A stretch of 35,906 nucleotides of DNA from an uncultured Flavobacteriales bacterium (GCA_946478775.1 CAMLDR010000020.1:1-35906), one strand, 5' to 3'; numbered from the stretch's first letter, positions 9,353 to 16,374 are shown. Notes: a model not told the origin generated them from the sequence alone. Program-made: numbers and translations.

Positions 9353-10015
9353 TCATTCCCCTGTCTCATCATGAGGAGCATTTACTTTTTTGGATTGTGA
9401 GGAACCGGCCTGCCGCAGATAAATAGACAGGAAGATAATAGCAAAAATGGAAAGGAATTCACTTTGCCAGTTTTGAAAAGACTCAAACCAGAATTTGGAA
9501 TGCCCGAGGTATTCAATAGAAGTAGTTATGGGTTTTCCATCCAATAATTGCTGTTCGTTAAAATCCAGGAAACTGCCATACCAGTGTAGCCCAAAGGAAA
9601 GTAAAAACAAAAGCGTTAAAACGATTGAAAGGGAATACTTATAAAAAATCAATGCTATTCCGCCTTTTTTTACCGGCCAGGGAGAGTTTTTTAAAGGCTC
9701 GCATTCCCCTTCTTTGTCACTGGATGAATCTTCCATCGGTCGGGATTCGGAAGATCCTTCCTGTTTCATATAAATCGTCAGAATAACAAATAAAGCCATT
9801 TGAAAGAATTCACTTTCCCAATTTTCAAATGTTGACTGTAAAAAATGTCCGCTGATGAGGTATGTACTCAAATCAGTTCCTGACCGGTTATAGGAAACTA
9901 AAAAGTCATTGTGCTCGTGCCATCCCGTATAAATTTGACCTGCCAGTGAAAATACCATCAGGATTAAAAAGGCAATAGATAGTGCATTTCGTTTAAGAAA
10001 ACCTGCTCTTTTCAT
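9353..10015 (-). CDS. DUF6766-type membrane protein with an internal duplication
   Basis: 220 residues, four predicted membrane helices arranged as two similar halves. Half 1 (about 8-90): SIAFLILMVFSLAGQIYTGW ... ENWESEFFQMALFVILTIYMKQEGSS. Half 2 (about 125-215): SIVLTLLFLLSFGLHWYG ... QNWQSEFLSIFAIIFLSIYLRQAGSS. The pattern W-x-SEF-hydrophobic helix-IY-x-(K/R)Q-x-GSS is repeated, and a charged Ser/Glu/Lys linker separates the halves. This matches the DUF6766 family as I remember it; function unknown. It is likely transcribed from the repeat box at 10264-10289 through a long leader containing a hairpin. Confidence 0.75.
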   Translation of the reverse strand: MKRAGFLKRNALSIAFLILMVFSLAGQIYTGWHEHNDFLVSYNRSGTDLSTYLISGHFLQSTFENWESEFFQMALFVILTIYMKQEGSSESRPMEDSSSDKEGECEPLKNSPWPVKKGGIALIFYKYSLSIVLTLLFLLSFGLHWYGSFLDFNEQQLLDGKPITTSIEYLGHSKFWFESFQNWQSEFLSIFAIIFLSIYLRQAGSSQSKKVNAPHDETGE

Positions 10016-10105
10016 CTCAAATCTCTATGTGATTTAACCTGTATTCAAAAATCCTATTGGTTTGTTTTTAACTCAATTTTAAGGATTTGGTATTTCACAA
10101 ATAAT

Positions 10106-10149
10106 AAAAAAGGGGGAGTTTAACCTTCACCTCAATCTCCCCCTTTTTT
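10106..10149 (-). terminator. Hairpin with T-runs on both sides in the leader of the DUF6766 gene
   Basis: Perfect 13-bp stem: AAAAAAGGGGGAG (10106-10118) and its complement (10137-10149), 18-nt loop. T-runs on either strand make it a bidirectional terminator-like structure. On the minus strand it lies between the 21-bp repeat box and the DUF6766 start, so it could end a short RNA or attenuate the gene. Confidence 0.75.
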
Positions 10150-10255
10150 ACACTTAACCCACACTACCACACATGGACCACTTAAATTCTTGTTTGTTCG
10201 GCAGATACTTTAGAAGCTCTTAAGCCTTGAAATCAAATTTAAGCCCTCAAAAACA
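10106..10255 (-). ncRNA. Candidate short leader RNA / sRNA, family member A
   Basis: Inferred transcript from just downstream of the repeat box (proximal copy 10268-10264) to the hairpin at 10149-10106. Just before the hairpin the minus strand reads ATGTGTGGTAGTGTGGGTTA, a possible 6-codon leader peptide (MCGSVG, stop), and resembles members B and D in the stretch G-T-G-G-T-T-A-G-G-T-A-A-A-A. This accounts for much of the 10016-10344 gene-free gap. No transcript evidence is available to me; the ends are approximate. Confidence 0.4.
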
Positions 10256-10263
10256 GGAACTGC

Positions 10264-10294
10264 TTACAAAATTCTAAAAGTGATTTACATAATT
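10264..10294 (-). promoter_or_regulatory. 21-bp direct-repeat box upstream of leader A / DUF6766 gene
   Basis: Minus-strand GAATTATGTAAATC with TGTAA at 10289-10285 and a second TGTAA at 10268-10264, 21 bp apart. It has the 14-base distal consensus shared exactly with the cphA box at 26693-26718. The DUF6766 start is 249 bp from the proximal copy, a long leader. Confidence 0.7.
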
Positions 10295-10344
10295 CTTAGA
10301 ATTGTTAAGATTCAGAAAAACCCTGGCATTCGCGGTATTTATTT

Positions 10345-11067
10345 CTAACTGTGATCCGCTATTTTCTGCAGTTCCAGCGCGTTTTCATAACCGGCTTCGT
10401 AATACGTGTTATTGAAATAAATACAGCTTTCCAAAACACCCTCCGGAATGCCCTGGTAAAATCCCTTCAGTTTGCCTGGTTCATATGACGACTTAAACAA
10501 AACCGGGTTTCCATGCAATCTCAGGTAAAACGATTCACTGGTATGCATGAAAAAAGTTTCCATTCCGGGGAAATCAACATTACAAAAAGTAATTCCTGCA
10601 TTTGCCATTTTTTGCTGCACTATCGGGTTCCACCAGGAAATATGACGAAATTCCACCACGTTTTCCGGAAGATGGGGAATCATTTCAAGCACCAAATCCA
10701 GGTTTTCCTCCGAATAGTGAAAAGAAGGAGGCAGCTGAAATAAGAAATGAATGCATTTTTCCTGCAAGCCCTCACGGATCAGTGATTGAAAATCAGTTAT
10801 CAATATTCCCGATTCTTTCAGTTTCAAACTATGTGTGATTTGTTTGCTCATCTTCACGGAGAACCGAAAACCAGCCGGAGTGGCATCGTAATACTTTTTC
10901 AGGTCCTGCAACTTCGGAGTCCGGTAAAATGTTCCGTTCAACTCCACCGTATTGAAAACAGTGCTGTAATATCCCAGCCATTCTTTTGGCTTCAGGCCTT
11001 CCGGGTAGAACTTTTTCTTCCATGCCGGGTAGTAATATCCCGAACAGCCGATGTATTGATTTTTCAT
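10345..11067 (-). CDS. DUF72 family protein (TIM-barrel-like)
   Basis: 240 residues with the DUF72 signature: YIGCSGYYYPAWKKKFYPEGL at the N-terminus, VFNTVELNGTFYRTP (residues about 37-51), FRFSVKMSKQITH, a mid LFQLPPSF, VVEFRHISWW, and a terminal VYFNN-like CIYFNNTYYEAGYENALEL. The family adopts a TIM barrel related to xylose isomerase/endonuclease IV folds; its reaction is not established. It is slightly shorter than usual but motifs are complete. It stands alone on the minus strand, with no repeat box before it. Confidence 0.9.
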   Translation of the reverse strand: MKNQYIGCSGYYYPAWKKKFYPEGLKPKEWLGYYSTVFNTVELNGTFYRTPKLQDLKKYYDATPAGFRFSVKMSKQITHSLKLKESGILITDFQSLIREGLQEKCIHFLFQLPPSFHYSEENLDLVLEMIPHLPENVVEFRHISWWNPIVQQKMANAGITFCNVDFPGMETFFMHTSESFYLRLHGNPVLFKSSYEPGKLKGFYQGIPEGVLESCIYFNNTYYEAGYENALELQKIADHS

Positions 11068-11082
11068 TTTTAAAACTTTTTA

Positions 11083-11638
11083 TTTCCCACAGACGGGCAA
11101 AGAAGAACACGAAAGTTTGATAATGGTTTATAGAAGATAAAAAAATAAAACAGGAAATCCAATCCCTGAACTTATAGGATTTTAAATTTCTTCATTTGAA
11201 CTTGAAATATGACAGAAAATGAAATCACTTATGAAATCCGCGCAGCTATTTATGAAGTTTACTTCGCACTTGGCCCGGGACTACTCAAATCCTCTTACGA
11301 ATTTGCTTTGAAACACGAAATCCAATCCCGTGGCTTAAACGTAAAATCTCAAATAAAACTTTCTTTAAATTACAAGGATGCAATTTGGGAAGATGCGTAT
11401 CGCTTGGATTTATTGGTCGAAGATCAAATAATTATCGAAATCAAATCCGTTGAATCGCTACATCCTATTCATCGTAAACAATTAATTTCTTATCTGAAAC
11501 TATCCGGATTAAGACTTGGGATACTAGTGAATTTTAATACAGATTACTTAAAAGGAAATATCTTTCGTAAATTAAATGATTCTTAACAAATGACAAGAAC
11601 CATACATCTGTGTTCTTCTGTGTTCCTCCGTGGGACAA
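11083..11638. mobile_element. Possible small mobile cassette: GxxExxY gene between imperfect inverted repeats
   Basis: The left flank (11083-11114, read on the minus strand) and the right flank (11606-11638, plus strand) share GTGTTCTTCT, then TG, a TC and GTGGGA in order over about 33 bp, so they form imperfect terminal inverted repeats around the GxxExxY gene. No transposase is present and no target duplication was identified. From memory such TTCT-TGTG-rich flanks recur next to GxxExxY genes, which supports a non-autonomous unit, but this was not tested. Confidence 0.4.
11209..11586 (+). CDS. GxxExxY family protein (PD-(D/E)xK nuclease-like)
   Basis: 125 residues, the normal family length. 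The start is MTENEITYEIRAAIYEVYFALGPG, then the eponymous motif, which is GLLKSSY here instead of GLLESVY, so the Glu is replaced by Lys. The nuclease-like core is intact: RLDLLVEDQIIIEIKS (D ... E-x-K, about residues 64-80), followed by HRKQLISYLKLSG and LGILVNFN. The biochemical role is unknown; the fold suggests DNA binding or cleavage. The gene is more AT-rich than its neighbours, lies alone on the plus strand and is bordered by inverted repeats, all suggesting recent transfer. Confidence 0.85.
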   Translation: MTENEITYEIRAAIYEVYFALGPGLLKSSYEFALKHEIQSRGLNVKSQIKLSLNYKDAIWEDAYRLDLLVEDQIIIEIKSVESLHPIHRKQLISYLKLSGLRLGILVNFNTDYLKGNIFRKLNDS

Positions 11639-11744
11639 ACACTTAACATTTTACAACACGAAACTCTTTCAATCCACGGTTCAATGACGTAACTTACAGG
11701 AACACTTCCAACATGATTTAGTTAATTCATCAAAATCAGGAGTT

Positions 11745-11894
11745 ATGACACGAGAAGCGAAAAAAAACAAGGACGAAGAAGTCAAACAGCACAATGAGGA
11801 AGGGATGAAGGAAAGTGCTAAAAAGACAGATCGGCGAGAGCCGAAAAAAGGCCTTCCGATTAATAGTCCCGGACGTGAAAGTTCTAAGTCCTAA
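11745..11894 (+). CDS. Small highly charged hypothetical protein (49 aa)
   Basis: An open frame MTREAKKNKDEEVKQHNEEG..., 49 codons ending at TAA 11892-11894, preceded by CAGGAGTT, a reasonable ribosome-binding site 3-8 bp from the ATG. The product is almost wholly Lys/Glu/Arg with a C-terminal PINSPGRESSKS tail, so probably disordered and soluble. It resembles the small charged proteins common among Bacteroidota stress genes, but I recognise no family. It converges on the DUF763 gene, leaving 17 bp between the stops. Confidence 0.5.
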   Translation: MTREAKKNKDEEVKQHNEEGMKESAKKTDRREPKKGLPINSPGRESSKS

Positions 11895-11911
11895 ACAAAG
11901 GCACTCAAATT

Positions 11912-13138
11912 TCAGTCAAACAAACTCAGCTGTCCGTCATCTTTGGGCGGCTGAGCTTTTCCAAAAATAGTCCGACCACCATAACGGTGTGATTCTGCGC
12001 GTTCTTTTGCAATTGCCTTATCGAATAATTCTTCATCCGGAATGAATTGCTGCTCTACGATCTGAGTCACCAGGTGCAGGTTCTTAATTGCCTGACTTTT
12101 CTCCGAATAACCGATTTTTGCTTTTTCCACTGCCGTTTGAAGGATTTGAATGGTTTCATCATAAACCGTTGTTGGAACCGGGAACGGATGTCCATCCTTG
12201 CCGCCATGAGCAAATGAAAAACGGCCCGGATCAGAAAATCGGGAAGGAGTTCCGTGAATGACCTCACTAACCAAAGCCAGTGACTGAACGGTCCGTGGAC
12301 CGACTCCTTCCAACAAGAGCAGGGATTCGAAATCACGCAGCCCTTTGTCATGAGCAACGGCTAAAACACTTCCCAGTCTTTTCAAATTCACATCTGTAGC
12401 TTTTAATTCATGGTGTCCCGGAAGAATAAGCCTTTGAACCTCCGGAATAACGATCCCTGGTTTTTCTGCGATTAGTTCCAGTATTCCTGATTTAGCCGAA
12501 CCCGCTTCTTTATCTGTGAGGTTGAGGATCTCACCCTGGTTTTTTCCATAGATAAAACTATGCGGTGTTTCAATAAAGGATTTCACACTTTCAGAATGCC
12601 AGTGGTAGCGGCGGGCCATTCCCGTAGAATCATCCATTCCCTGCTGGATCACCGTCCATTCTCCTTCGTTTGTTACTACAAAGCTGTGCATGTAAATCTG
12701 GAAACCATCCTGGATTGCATTATTGTCTACTTTCGCGGTGAGCCTGCTGGCACGTACCAATTCATTTCCATTAAGTCCTGTCCGATCAGAGAACCGCAGC
12801 AGTTCTTCCGGTGTATTCCTGGAGTGTTTTCCCTTTCCTCCGGCGATGTAAATTCCCAATTCATCGGATCGGTAATTGACCGCACCTTTTAATGCCCCCA
12901 TTACGGAAGTGGTGATGCCGGAAGAGTGCCAGTCCATACCTAAAACGCAGCCAAATGCCTGAAACCAAAAAGGATCGCTCAGACGGCTCAAAACCGCAGA
13001 CTTGCCATATTCCTGTACAATTGATTCCACAATTGCTCCACCAAGCAGACGCATACGGTCAGCGAGCCAGGGCGGCACTTTGCCGTAATGCAACGGAAGA
13101 TCGGCATATCGCCGGGAATCAAAATAGAGTTTGGGCAT
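11912..13138 (-). CDS. DUF763 domain protein
   Basis: 408 residues from the ATG at 13138 (an in-frame TTG two codons earlier is possible). Family marks: the start MPKLYFDSRRYADLPLHYGKVP with PPWLADRM, the long block FWFQAFGCVLGMDWHSSGITTSVMGALK, GIYIAGGKGKHSR, and a central YMHSFVVTNEGEWTVIQQGM. A helix-hairpin-helix-like LLLLEGVGPRTVQSLALVSE occurs near residue 275, suggesting nucleic-acid contact. The family is widespread in archaea and bacteria and remains functionally undefined. The HHH motif and the neighbouring Ku/LigD genes make a DNA-related role plausible, but that is inference. Confidence 0.9.
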   Translation of the reverse strand: MPKLYFDSRRYADLPLHYGKVPPWLADRMRLLGGAIVESIVQEYGKSAVLSRLSDPFWFQAFGCVLGMDWHSSGITTSVMGALKGAVNYRSDELGIYIAGGKGKHSRNTPEELLRFSDRTGLNGNELVRASRLTAKVDNNAIQDGFQIYMHSFVVTNEGEWTVIQQGMDDSTGMARRYHWHSESVKSFIETPHSFIYGKNQGEILNLTDKEAGSAKSGILELIAEKPGIVIPEVQRLILPGHHELKATDVNLKRLGSVLAVAHDKGLRDFESLLLLEGVGPRTVQSLALVSEVIHGTPSRFSDPGRFSFAHGGKDGHPFPVPTTVYDETIQILQTAVEKAKIGYSEKSQAIKNLHLVTQIVEQQFIPDEELFDKAIAKERAESHRYGGRTIFGKAQPPKDDGQLSLFD

Positions 13139-13225
13139 ACACAAAGTTACGGAAGCCCCGCCAGCACGTAGACTGCCCGTTTGTTAAAAAACCAATAAAA
13201 CAACTAAAGACAGTTGTCAGCTGTC

Positions 13226-13612
13226 TTAAGTCGTTGAATCATCTTCGCTTCCTGAAACTGCTTCTCCGTCTTTCGACCGGAAACCTATATCACTGCTATT
13301 TAATCCGGAATTTGAACTGTCTGCATTTCCGTATTCGGAGGCTGAACTGGCATTGGTCTCCGAATAGTAACCTTGGTTTTCTCCTGATCCTTCATTCAAA
13401 TCCCTGTTCTCATCCGAATCATCTTCGTCACGTCCGGTAAAATCACTGATCAGGTTTTTGATCTTCTACTTCAAATTTCCTTTTTTATAGGAAGTGATCA
13501 GCACACCTGCTGCTAATCCGGCTGCGGCACCTGTTATAAACGCAGTCGTTAGCCCTGAAATACCAACCCCGGAATCGGAGCCTTTTTTCAACTTTTCTTT
13601 TATTTCTTTCAT
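13226..13612 (-). pseudogene. YtxH-like / glycine-zipper protein interrupted by an in-frame TAG
   Basis: From the ATG at 13612 the frame reads MKEIKEKLKKGSDSGVGISG then a glycine-zipper helix LTTAFITGAAAGLAAGVLIT and SYKKGNLK, stopping at TAG 13468-13466 (48 aa). The same frame then continues without a stop for 79 more codons, KIKNLISDFTGRDEDDSDEN..., ending at TAA 13228-13226. The downstream part starts with an amphipathic Lys-rich helix, as in intact YtxH proteins, and continues as an acidic, Ser/Asn-rich disordered tail. A single substitution (for example GAG to TAG) would unite them. It may be a real nonsense mutation, a sequencing error, or a 48-aa peptide with decayed remains after it. 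Confidence 0.6.
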
Positions 13613-13637
13613 AACTTTTACTGTTTTATTCACCATT

Positions 13638-13796
13638 TCAAAATTTACGATTGGGAAATAACTGAGTGGCTAATGCGTAAAGTGCCAGGACAAGTGTCAA
13701 ATGGAAATAACTGCTCCCGTTGTACTTAAAATAAACGACGGCCCATCCCCCAATTACCAGAAACGCTAAAACGCAAATAATCACCCTCATTATCAT
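13638..13796 (-). CDS. Small two-helix membrane protein, Lmo0937-like (DUF5670-type)
   Basis: 52 residues: MIMRVIICVLAFLVIGGWAV VYFKYNGSSYFHLTLVLALY then ALATQLFPNRKF. Two hydrophobic helices flank a GG-W-x-V-x-YF-K turn, and the H-L-x-L-V-x-A-x(4)-L second helix matches the Lmo0937 pattern as I recall it. It is a clear paralogue of the protein at 16073-16225: both share MRV, GW, YFK, and FHLTLV. Start is the ATG at 13796 or, to match the paralogue exactly, the ATG at 13790. Function unknown; such peptides are often stress-induced. It lies immediately upstream of the broken YtxH-like gene on the same strand. Confidence 0.7.
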   Translation of the reverse strand: MIMRVIICVLAFLVIGGWAVVYFKYNGSSYFHLTLVLALYALATQLFPNRKF

Positions 13797-13845
13797 CCTT
13801 TTGTGAATAGTGGAACTCTCTTGAGAGTAATCCGGTTTTTAAATA

Positions 13846-13882
13846 GTATGCCGGAGAAAGGATTCACCATTTCCCGGCATAC
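13846..13882. repeat. Hairpin downstream of the DUF892 gene
   Basis: Inverted repeat GTATGCCGG (13846-13854) / CCGGCATAC (13874-13882), with an inner GAAA/TTTC extension. It lies between the DUF892 stop and the next minus-strand gene. No clear T-run follows on the minus strand, so it may be a weak terminator, RNA-processing site or mRNA stabiliser. A nearby perfect palindrome ACTCTC-TT-GAGAGT spans 13815-13828. Confidence 0.5.
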
Positions 13883-13890
13883 CCGCGATC

Positions 13891-14418
13891 TTATTCTTCG
13901 TCTGCTGCCTCTATATTAATAGAAGACTCAGCAATTTCTGTCAGGGTCTGATCCGCTTCCTTCTCTTCGTTCAACGTTTCCTCTAACAATGCTGCAGCAT
14001 CCCCTTCTCCTAAAGTATTTGCAAAAGAAACCAGGGTTCCGTAACTTGCTATTTCGTAATGCTCTACTTTCTGAGCTGCTGAAATAATAGCCGCATCGCG
14101 TACAACCCCGTCTTCGATTTCTTTCATCAAATCCTCAGCTTCTGTGATCAGTCCGTCCATGGCCTCACATTTTTTTGCTGCCGCTTTTTCACCAAGTACT
14201 TCAAAAACCTGCTCCAGACGCTCCACATGTGTTTCCGTAACAGCCAAATGATCTTCCAATGCGGCAACAAGCTCACTGCTGGTAGATTTCTTTGCCATTT
14301 TAGGAAGTGCCTTTATCAGCGCTTTCTCCGCCCAATAAATGTCTTTTAATTCATCAATGAATAAATCTCTTAATCCGGATTCTCTTGATGATCCGTTTTG
14401 ATTCTTTTTTGTCGCCAT
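13891..14418 (-). CDS. DUF892 ferritin-like stress protein (YciE/YciF family)
   Basis: 175 residues. The pattern LRDLFIDELKDIYWAEKALIKALPKM (about 16-42) followed by HLAVTETHVERLEQVFEVLG, CEAMDGLITEAEDLM and KVEHYEIASYGTLVSFANTLG is the YciE/YciF (DUF892) family. It is a four-helix bundle with Glu/His residues at positions expected for a di-iron centre (E and H in ALEDHLAVTETH, E-x-x-H-x-E in KVEHYEIAS). Known members are induced by osmotic and general stress. The repeat box lies 63 bp upstream of the start. Confidence 0.92.
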   Translation of the reverse strand: MATKKNQNGSSRESGLRDLFIDELKDIYWAEKALIKALPKMAKKSTSSELVAALEDHLAVTETHVERLEQVFEVLGEKAAAKKCEAMDGLITEAEDLMKEIEDGVVRDAAIISAAQKVEHYEIASYGTLVSFANTLGEGDAAALLEETLNEEKEADQTLTEIAESSINIEAADEE

Positions 14419-14480
14419 AATTATTGTAATTAGTATTTAATTTCTATTCCCGAAAATAGGGCGTCAGAAGCGTAAAATCA

Positions 14481-14511
14481 TTACATAATCATGCAGGTGA
14501 TTTGCATAATT
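14481..14511 (-). promoter_or_regulatory. 21-bp direct-repeat box upstream of the DUF892 gene
   Basis: Minus-strand GAATTATGCAAATC (TGCAA at 14506-14502) and TGTAA at 14485-14481, 21 bp apart. The distal half carries the same T-to-C change seen in the second cyanophycinase box. The proximal copy is 63 bp from the ATG. Confidence 0.65.
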
Positions 14512-14550
14512 CATACTAATCACGAAAGCTGGTTTCATTAAGCAACTAAA

Positions 14551-14586
14551 AAAATAAAAGCCGGAACGAATGGTTCGTACCGGCTT
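14551..14586 (-). terminator. Intrinsic terminator of the AraC-type regulator gene
   Basis: AAGCCGG (14558-14564) pairs with CCGGCTT (14580-14586), extended across one mismatch by ACGAA/TTCGT with a 3-nt loop. On the minus strand it is followed by TTTTATTTTTTT. It lies just after the stop of the regulator at 14612. Confidence 0.85.
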
Positions 14587-14611
14587 AAAAGTTTATCCAT
14601 AAAATCGGAAC

Positions 14612-15154
14612 TTAAACTCTTTGTTCCATCATTTCTCTGTAAGCCGATGGACTGAGTCCCGTATTCTTTTTAAATTGGTTTGAAAGATGTGCCACACTGC
14701 TGTAATTCAGCTTAAAGGCAATATCTGACAAATTCATATCACTATTCGATAAAAGATCTTTGACCCTTTCGGTCTTTTTTTGAATAATGAATTGCTGCAC
14801 TGTGATCCCTTTCGCTTCGGAAAAGATCCCTGAGAGATACGTATAATCATGTCCGATTTTTTCGCTCAGGTACTCGGAGTAATTGATGTTTGGAATTTCA
14901 TCCGAATCGCAAATCAACTCGATAATGGTATCTTTCATTTGAACAACGAGTGTTCTTTTTTTGTCTTCCAGGAGCTCCAGCCCTGATTTGGATAAATTTG
15001 TTCTCAATACTTCCAATTGTTCACTTGAAAGTTCTTTATTTGTTTCTACTATTCCAAGGTCTACATTAACGCACTGGACCCCGAGTTTTTCTATTTCAGC
15101 CTGTACGAGCATTTTACAGCGCGAACTGACCATGTATTTTATATATAATCTCAA
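14612..15154 (-). CDS. AraC-type transcriptional regulator with N-terminal HMA-like domain (paralogue 1)
   Basis: About 180 residues. The C-terminal ~100 residues are an AraC DNA-binding domain: YLSGIFSEAKGITVQQFIIQKKTERVKDLL..., first HTH around LSDIAFKLNYSSVAHLSNQFKK, ending NTGLSPSAYREM. The N-terminus (LRLYIKYMVSSRCKMLVQAEIEKLG...VDLGIVE) has a ferredoxin-like beta-alpha-beta pattern resembling heavy-metal-associated domains but without a CxxC. I chose the TTG at 15154 because the paralogue at 15922 starts with TTG-AGA at the homologous position; a further TTG at 15190 is also possible and no upstream ATG exists. No repeat box precedes it. It sits among stress genes and is a candidate regulator of the box. 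Confidence 0.85.
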   Translation of the reverse strand: MRLYIKYMVSSRCKMLVQAEIEKLGVQCVNVDLGIVETNKELSSEQLEVLRTNLSKSGLELLEDKKRTLVVQMKDTIIELICDSDEIPNINYSEYLSEKIGHDYTYLSGIFSEAKGITVQQFIIQKKTERVKDLLSNSDMNLSDIAFKLNYSSVAHLSNQFKKNTGLSPSAYREMMEQRV

Positions 15155-15328
15155 ATTAAAACGAGTTTTGTCATTCTTAATGGCTAACAAAAAATAAGCT
15201 CAGCCTTTTTTTTGTTTCTTACTTCTTGTGCAATGACTCACCTAATTCACTTCACTGAATTGTCTTTACCCAATTTTCAATGTTCATAATTGTCATACGG
15301 GGTTGTGCACCGTCCCCTTGTTTGTTAG

Positions 15329-15922
15329 TTACACCTTCACTCCTTTTTCACATTCATTTTCTCCGAATCCGTTTTCCTTACGGACTTCTTTACGTTTATT
15401 CCTTATTTCTATATAATACGACGGCCTTAACCCTGTATTCTCTTCAAAGATCTTGGTAAGCTGATCCCCATTTTTAAAGTTGAATAGTTTAACAATCTCT
15501 TTTAGTTCCAAATTTTCATATAACAGCATTTCTTTGATCCGTTCAATCTGCTGTAATGTGATGTACTGAAGTAAATCAACTCCATGAACCTGGGAAAAAA
15601 TCTGCATGGTTTCAGGGTCCGTTAAACCCAAACTCTTAAGATATATTGGGTAATCCGTAACCGGCATTTCGGGATTCCTGTCAATCAAGTCTTTGATTAA
15701 ATGAGAAATCCTGTCCAAAAACTTACTATTCCCGGGATCTAACACCTCATATCCCAACTCTATGAGACCTTCTTTCAACTGAAGCAGCTGTGCTTCATTC
15801 AATTCATCCTGGAATTCAAGGACACCCTGATTAACATCCGGCAGAATCCCTAATTTCACCAACTCCTCTCCTATTCTGTCACGGCAGCGACCTCCTACCA
15901 TGTACTTCACGTAAATTCTCAA
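15329..15922 (-). CDS. AraC-type transcriptional regulator with N-terminal HMA-like domain (paralogue 2)
   Basis: 197 residues, homologous along its length to the gene at 14612. It starts MRIYVKYMVGGRCRDRIGEE from a TTG codon (15922-15920). The C-terminal domain is a diverged AraC fold (LQQIERIKEMLLYENLELKE then IVKLFNFKNGDQLTKIFEEN, TGLRPSYYIEIR), where the second HTH is recognisable and the first is weaker; the canonical alanine (IA-x-x-x-GF) is replaced by IVKLFNF. A charged C-terminal extension follows. The two genes are tandem on the minus strand with about 170 bp between, so probably from a duplication. Confidence 0.8.
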   Translation of the reverse strand: MRIYVKYMVGGRCRDRIGEELVKLGILPDVNQGVLEFQDELNEAQLLQLKEGLIELGYEVLDPGNSKFLDRISHLIKDLIDRNPEMPVTDYPIYLKSLGLTDPETMQIFSQVHGVDLLQYITLQQIERIKEMLLYENLELKEIVKLFNFKNGDQLTKIFEENTGLRPSYYIEIRNKRKEVRKENGFGENECEKGVKV

Positions 15923-16072
15923 AGCAAGTTATGTATAGTTGTATATAAGTTTTGTTAAGGTAGCAAAAATCACCCTTATTAACAAACTATTTTCGATTGA
16001 TACACAAACAGGTTATACACAAACTTGACTACAAGGAATAACTCATTTTGATTCAAAACTTACCGTCGTTTA

Positions 16073-16225
16073 CTAAGGTTTACTACTTGGAAGCCATTGC
16101 ATGATTAGTGTAAAAACTGCAACTACGAGCGTTAAATGAAAAGATCCCCCTTCTTCAAACTTAAAGTATCCGATAGACCATCCCATGCCTACCAAAATGG
16201 ACAATGTGCTTACTACTACTCTCAT
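16073..16225 (-). CDS. Small two-helix membrane protein, Lmo0937-like (second copy)
   Basis: 50 residues from the ATG at 16225 (MRVVVSTLSILVGMGWSIGY FKFEEGGSFHLTLVVAVFTL IMQWLPSSKP). An upstream ATG at 16288 would add 21 residues, but the paralogue at 13638-13796 begins at the same MRV, so the short form is preferred. Two membrane helices with GW-x-IGYF-x-F-x-x-GG-x-x-HL-x-LVVAV between match the Lmo0937-like pattern. The repeat box and hairpin upstream (16353-16499) give it a long leader of about 250 nt. Confidence 0.7.
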   Translation of the reverse strand: MRVVVSTLSILVGMGWSIGYFKFEEGGSFHLTLVVAVFTLIMQWLPSSKP

Positions 16226-16352
16226 AATTAATCTTTTAATGTTGAACTTCAATCTTTTCATTCCGATCATTACCGGACTTGATTTCACTTAAAAATTATG
16301 GAAAAGGAAAAAAACAGACCCATTTCTACTAACTTAACTACCGGTTAAATTT

Positions 16353-16374
16353 AAAAGGGGCTTTCACCCCTTTT
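16353..16374 (-). terminator. GC hairpin with T-run in the leader of the Lmo0937-like gene
   Basis: AAAAGGGG (16353-16360) and CCCCTTTT (16367-16374) with a 6-nt loop. On the minus strand it is followed by TTTTAAATTT. It lies between the repeat box and the gene start, as in leaders A and C. Confidence 0.65.

Noticed and set aside
11668..11682. CTTTCAATCCACGG, resembling the end of a CRISPR repeat
   Set aside because: Single occurrence, no spacers, no cas genes in the window.
11651..11698. Two TTACA motifs 43 bp apart between the GxxExxY gene and the 49-aa frame
   Set aside because: The spacing is not 21 or 22 bp and the extended consensus is absent.
12955..13440. 161-codon plus-strand frame near DUF763
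   Set aside because: It lies opposite the DUF763 start and the broken YtxH-like gene, whose minus-strand coding is better supported.
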